From: Gnetum montanum | Taxonomy: Eukaryota; Streptophyta; Gnetopsida; Gnetales; Gnetaceae | Length of the DNA stretch: 64,000 nt | Direction of reading: 5' to 3' | Assembly (NCBI GenBank): GCA_015680685.1 | Contig: MNCI01000270.1 | Coordinates: forward strand, 1 to 64,000 | In this document: positions 60,880 through 64,000 of the stretch, piece by piece | Position numbering within the stretch: position 1 is the first letter of the stretch | How the letters are laid out: the number at the start of each line of letters is the position of its first letter | The notes under the pieces: generated by a model | Told to the model about the DNA's origin: nothing | The model's input: only the letters and a program-made list of their open reading frames with translations | Databases searched by the model: none | Position numbers and translations under genes: made by a program

Positions 60880-62260
60880 TTCCTTAGAGATGGCTTGCTC
60901 CAATTGAAATGGGTTATTCGCTCTAAAAAGATTTAAGACAAGTTCACCTTTAGAGCTTGCAAGAGGGACTTTCAACGACACCTATGGGACATTCAAGATC
61001 AGCAAGAGTCAAGGGCATGGTTAGAGAAGGAGGAGGATGTTATTCTGAGGCAGCTCCAAGACCTCGCTGCAAAGGAAGAATTATATTGGAAGCAACAGGC
61101 TCGAGTTGATGGCGTAGGGAGGGGGACAAGAACACACAACTTTTCTTTGCTACTACCAAATCTAAGGGACAAGCAAAGCAAACGTTCCATCTGGTGAAAA
61201 ATAGATCCAATCTTGAGAACCCCCAGGTAATCGTGAAGGCAATGGGTGATTATTGGGTGAACATATGGGGCAAAGGGCACACACTTCCAGTTTCAATATA
61301 GGTGCAACTTGTGTTAGGAGAAGAGAAGAACCGTTTGCTGTTGGCCCCTTTCATGATGCAGGAGTTGGACACAGCCATGATGTCAATGAAGGCAGATAAG
61401 GCTCATACCCCAGATGGCTAGAACATTAAGATTTTCAAGGGGTTTGCGGATCTACTCGAGCAAAATGTGTTGGATGCTTTCAATCTGATGTTATGGAGGC
61501 GGCAAGTTCGACAGGAGCTTAATTGCTCCAAGATTGTCCTCATCCCCAAGCAACCCAACCCAACGAATTCAATGCAATTTCAGCTTATCAGTGTTTGCAA
61601 TGTTCTGTTATGTGTTTTCACTAAGATGCTGGTCTAGCATTTGGCCCTGATGATATCAAAGCTGGTAGAAGAACATCAAGCAAGCTTCATCATAGGTAGA
61701 TTCTTATAGGACCAAGTGATCTTGATGCAAGAAGTTCTTCATGTAATGCAAGAGGAGGGTTTTTTTGGGATGTGCCTGAAACTTGACATTACAAAAGCAT
61801 ATGATACAGTGAACTAGGAGGCTCTTTCCACAATTATGATTAACAAAGGTTTTGATTCCAGATTTGTCAATTTGTGCATCTAGTTGTAGGTGTTGGGAGC
61901 ATATTCTAACATTGGTGTGAAGCTCTAGGGGTTCTCCTCCTCAAGTAGGGGTCTTCAACAAGGAGATTTGCTTTGCCCTTAATCATAATGGATACCCTGC
62001 AACTATATTGCAAGGCAAAAGGTGTTAGAGGGCTTGAGATTGTAGGGGTGGAGTGCTTAGCGCAACACTATGTTGATGACACTATTCTACTTTCATGGGC
62101 TATTGTGCCACAAGCTATGGTGATTGACTACGCTCTCAAACGTATGGCCTTGGAGGTAGGATTAGAAATTAACCATGGCAAGTCAACCCTTCACTTGCTT
62201 AATGCTGATGCTCGAGTGGGGCACAAAATTTCACAAGTACTAGGGATTCTTTAGGGTATG
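60880..62260 (+). pseudogene. LINE ORF2: EN-RT linker and reverse transcriptase
   Basis: The linker is helical (EKEEDVILRQLQDLAAKEEL, YWKQQARVD) with LLLPNLRDKQSK in a shifted frame. RT: FMMQELDTAMMSMKADKAHT, SKIVLIPKQPN, QASFIIGRFL, CLKLDITKAYDTVN, RGLQQGDLLCP and the catalytic QHYVDDTILLSW with both Asp intact. Then GLEINHGKSTLHLL. Stops are nearly all TAG at Gln or Trp positions. Confidence 0.85.
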
Positions 62261-62859
62261 GCATAGGATTCCTATTTAGACATCACTCTATTTGAGTGGG
62301 AGAGAAATCGTAATTGGTCCCAAATGGTGCAAAAAATGGAATACCAGATTGGACATTGAACTAATCATTTCCTTACTCAAAAAGGGCAAGTAATGCTTGC
62401 TACAATAGTTTTAGCTGCCATGGCCCAGTTCACGGCCTCTGTGGCTTCTCCTCCTAAGGGCACTATCAAGAAGATTGATTAGCTAGTTCACAACTTTATT
62501 GGTTAGGGGGTAAAGGGGGTAATCGTATACATCTGGTCTATTGAGAGACTATTGCGAGAGCTAGGGATGCTAGAGGCCTAGGAGTTTTGAAATTTGAAGA
62601 CAAAATAATGATGGGCAATCAGAGACTAATTAACCATCTATTACAAAATCAAGACGGGGCGCTCAATGGATTAAAATTATGGATGGTAAGTATAGGCGTT
62701 GGGAAGCAAACCATCAGGATTCATCGATATGGAGAACACTTTGCAAACATGCATAGGTTTTGCTAAGGGGAGGCTTGCTGGGGTCATCGTTGCAGCAACT
62801 TATTGAGGCAAAGTATCCTGAGTTGACGAATGGGCAAAAATTTGGAAGGGATGGCTACA

Positions 62860-63140
62860 AGAAAAGCCTAAGGTTTTCATTTGGCTTACTAGGCATGATG
62901 TGCTTCCAGTGCAGGCTATCCTACATAGGAGGGGGTTAAGTATTAATGATAGTTGTCCATTATGTTTCAACAACCCCAAGACCATGGAACACTTTGTATA
63001 TCAATGTCCATATGTGGTGGACACTTGGCGAGCTACAATGCTTTGGGCTCATGCAAATTTGAGTGGTTACTCCACAGTGACGATGGGTCTCTGGGCACTT
63101 TGGAAGATTCAAAATAGCACAATCTTTAGGTCAACGTGAC
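62860..63140 (+). pseudogene. LINE ORF2: zf-RVT region
   Basis: KPKVFIWLTRHDVLPVQAIL, then HRRGLSINDSCPLCFNNPKT and MEHFVYQCPYVVDTW is the plant L1 zf-RVT zinc-binding pattern with CxxC, H and C. The stretch from 62900 to 63139 is open. Confidence 0.85.
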
Positions 63141-63249
63141 CTTATCCACCGGAACAAGCTACGACAGTTGGCATTAGACTTTGGAGGGAGGCAATTGTCA
63201 CTATGGGCAGAATGCGCACATTCTAGCTAGCGTGTACAACATACCATGC

Positions 63250-64000
63250 AAATCCGGAGCTATGGTGGCTTGTGGAGCATGTTGGATGGGCCGAGGTCCT
63301 CACTCAGCTAGAGGGGGCCCTAGAGTTGGCCGCTAACTTGTTTTCTCCAACTGGGCCAAGGACGTTACATTTTTTCATGAAGTTCAAATTAAATTGACAA
63401 AGGTCATGATTGCACACTATCTTGGGATCTCAGCAATGGGGGAAACTATGATCCCAGCAGAGCGGGGTTTCTAGGATGCCGAAGCCTTTTTTAATGGTGC
63501 TGTTCCGAGAACAAGTAACGACTAGGTGCCAAAATCAATGCTCTTGCAGCTATGGTAACAGGCAACGGACCTCGTGGACCAGTTCCTAATCCAATTAGGC
63601 AATGCTTGGAAGTTACAAAGCACACACTTCACCCTAATGAAGTGCATGCATTTGGGCCGTGGGGTGAACTTGCCCAAGTTTTTCCTGACCTCACTTTAGC
63701 AGCAACGCCAGGGACACCACTTGGGTTTGATTTTGGCATTGTGGCGGGTTGCTTCCCTAGTTGTGCCGTCATCAACACCCACGACCTCATGCAAAATGGT
63801 CTATACCTATAGGCCGAGGAAACCCCAGAGAGGGTTCCCTGTGCTGGGGCCAAAAGGTTTGTCTGTGTTTGAAGGGGAAGGAGCAGGATTTGGGAGGTTC
63901 CCCTCTCCAGTCCCCGGCAGCTAGGAGACTAGGCTACAGCGAACTGAGGAGCTACTGCAGGCAATGGAGGAGGCCATCGAGGAGGCAAGAGAGGAGGAAA
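63250..64000 (+). pseudogene. LINE ORF2: linker module and start of coiled coil
   Basis: In successive frames: LHFFMKFKL, LTKVMIAHYLGISAMGETMI, DAEAFFNGAVPRT, SMLLQLWQQATDLVDQFLIQ, LGNAWKLQSTHFTLMKCMHL, LPKFFLTSL and LGLILALWRVASLVVPS. These match the same positions in copies 1, a, b and f. From 63930 an ELLQAMEEAIEEAREEE coiled coil begins and runs off the window. No known domain was recognised in the linker. Confidence 0.75.

Larger units (their letters stand above)
58588..64000 (+). mobile_element. J-domain-family LINE, nearly full length, cut by the window end
   Basis: It has ORF1 (58588-60014) and ORF2 (from 60055) with endonuclease, RT, zf-RVT, linker module and the start of the coiled coil at 63930-64000. 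The J-like domain would lie just beyond 64000. It is the reference copy for the family because both ORF starts are visible. 58170-58587 is probably 5' UTR or flank. Confidence 0.85.

Overview
The window is plant nuclear DNA that is almost entirely transposable-element relics. The element families are Ty1/copia and Ty3/gypsy LTR retrotransposons, L1-like and RTE-type LINEs, and a tRNA-derived SINE. One host gene is broken by very large introns of 8.1 and 18.3 kb. Retroelement-filled introns of this size, mostly old TE relics and AT-rich sequence suggest a gymnosperm or other very large plant genome. That is an inference; nothing here fixes the species. There are two N gaps (12626-13361, 41585-41916) and single Ns at 4172, 28912, 43344 and 53572.

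Layout. 1-40 is the end of an LTR. 418-842 holds regularly built 22-nt hairpins. 885-4300 is a copia LTR plus decayed interior. 4807-9147 is a copia element on the minus strand with a complete 5' LTR, PBS, gag-protease-integrase-RT-RNase H and only a stub of the 3' LTR. 9150-9850 has a fragment of the meiotic mismatch-repair gene MSH5. 10790-11552 is a Ty3/gypsy integrase relic. 13755-16280 is a long decayed coiled-coil ORF leading to a polypurine tract and an LTR start. 16511-17345 is a 60-bp tandem repeat with an inverted arm. 20085-24085 is a LINE.

Host gene. From 26144 to at least 52846, on the minus strand, I could assemble the last three exons of a gene encoding a PH-like domain (52732-52846, 44487-44644, 26144-26200). 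Splice sites are GT-AG and the reading phase is continuous across both joins. The introns contain RTE, LINE, LTR, SINE and copia relics, including a solo LTR (35508-36393, target-site duplication ACCAC) nested inside a LINE.

Main discovery candidate. At least eight copies or fragments of one L1-like LINE family are present (20085-24085, 29290-31605, 34485-37130, 42650-43450, 47815-48265, 48290-49260, 53680-57230, 58588-64000), plus a 3' tail fragment at 49430-49570. Beyond the expected ORF1, endonuclease, reverse transcriptase and zf-RVT-type zinc region, the family carries a conserved linker module, an acidic coiled coil and a C-terminal domain that matches the DnaJ J-domain. The Tyr-to-His spacing is the same as in E. 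coli DnaJ, and an HPD-like tripeptide (HPD, HPN, HLD, QPN) sits at the right place. I know of no LINE described with a J-domain. Most ORFs are broken, largely by TAG where CAG or TGG would be expected, so these copies look old and methylation-decayed.
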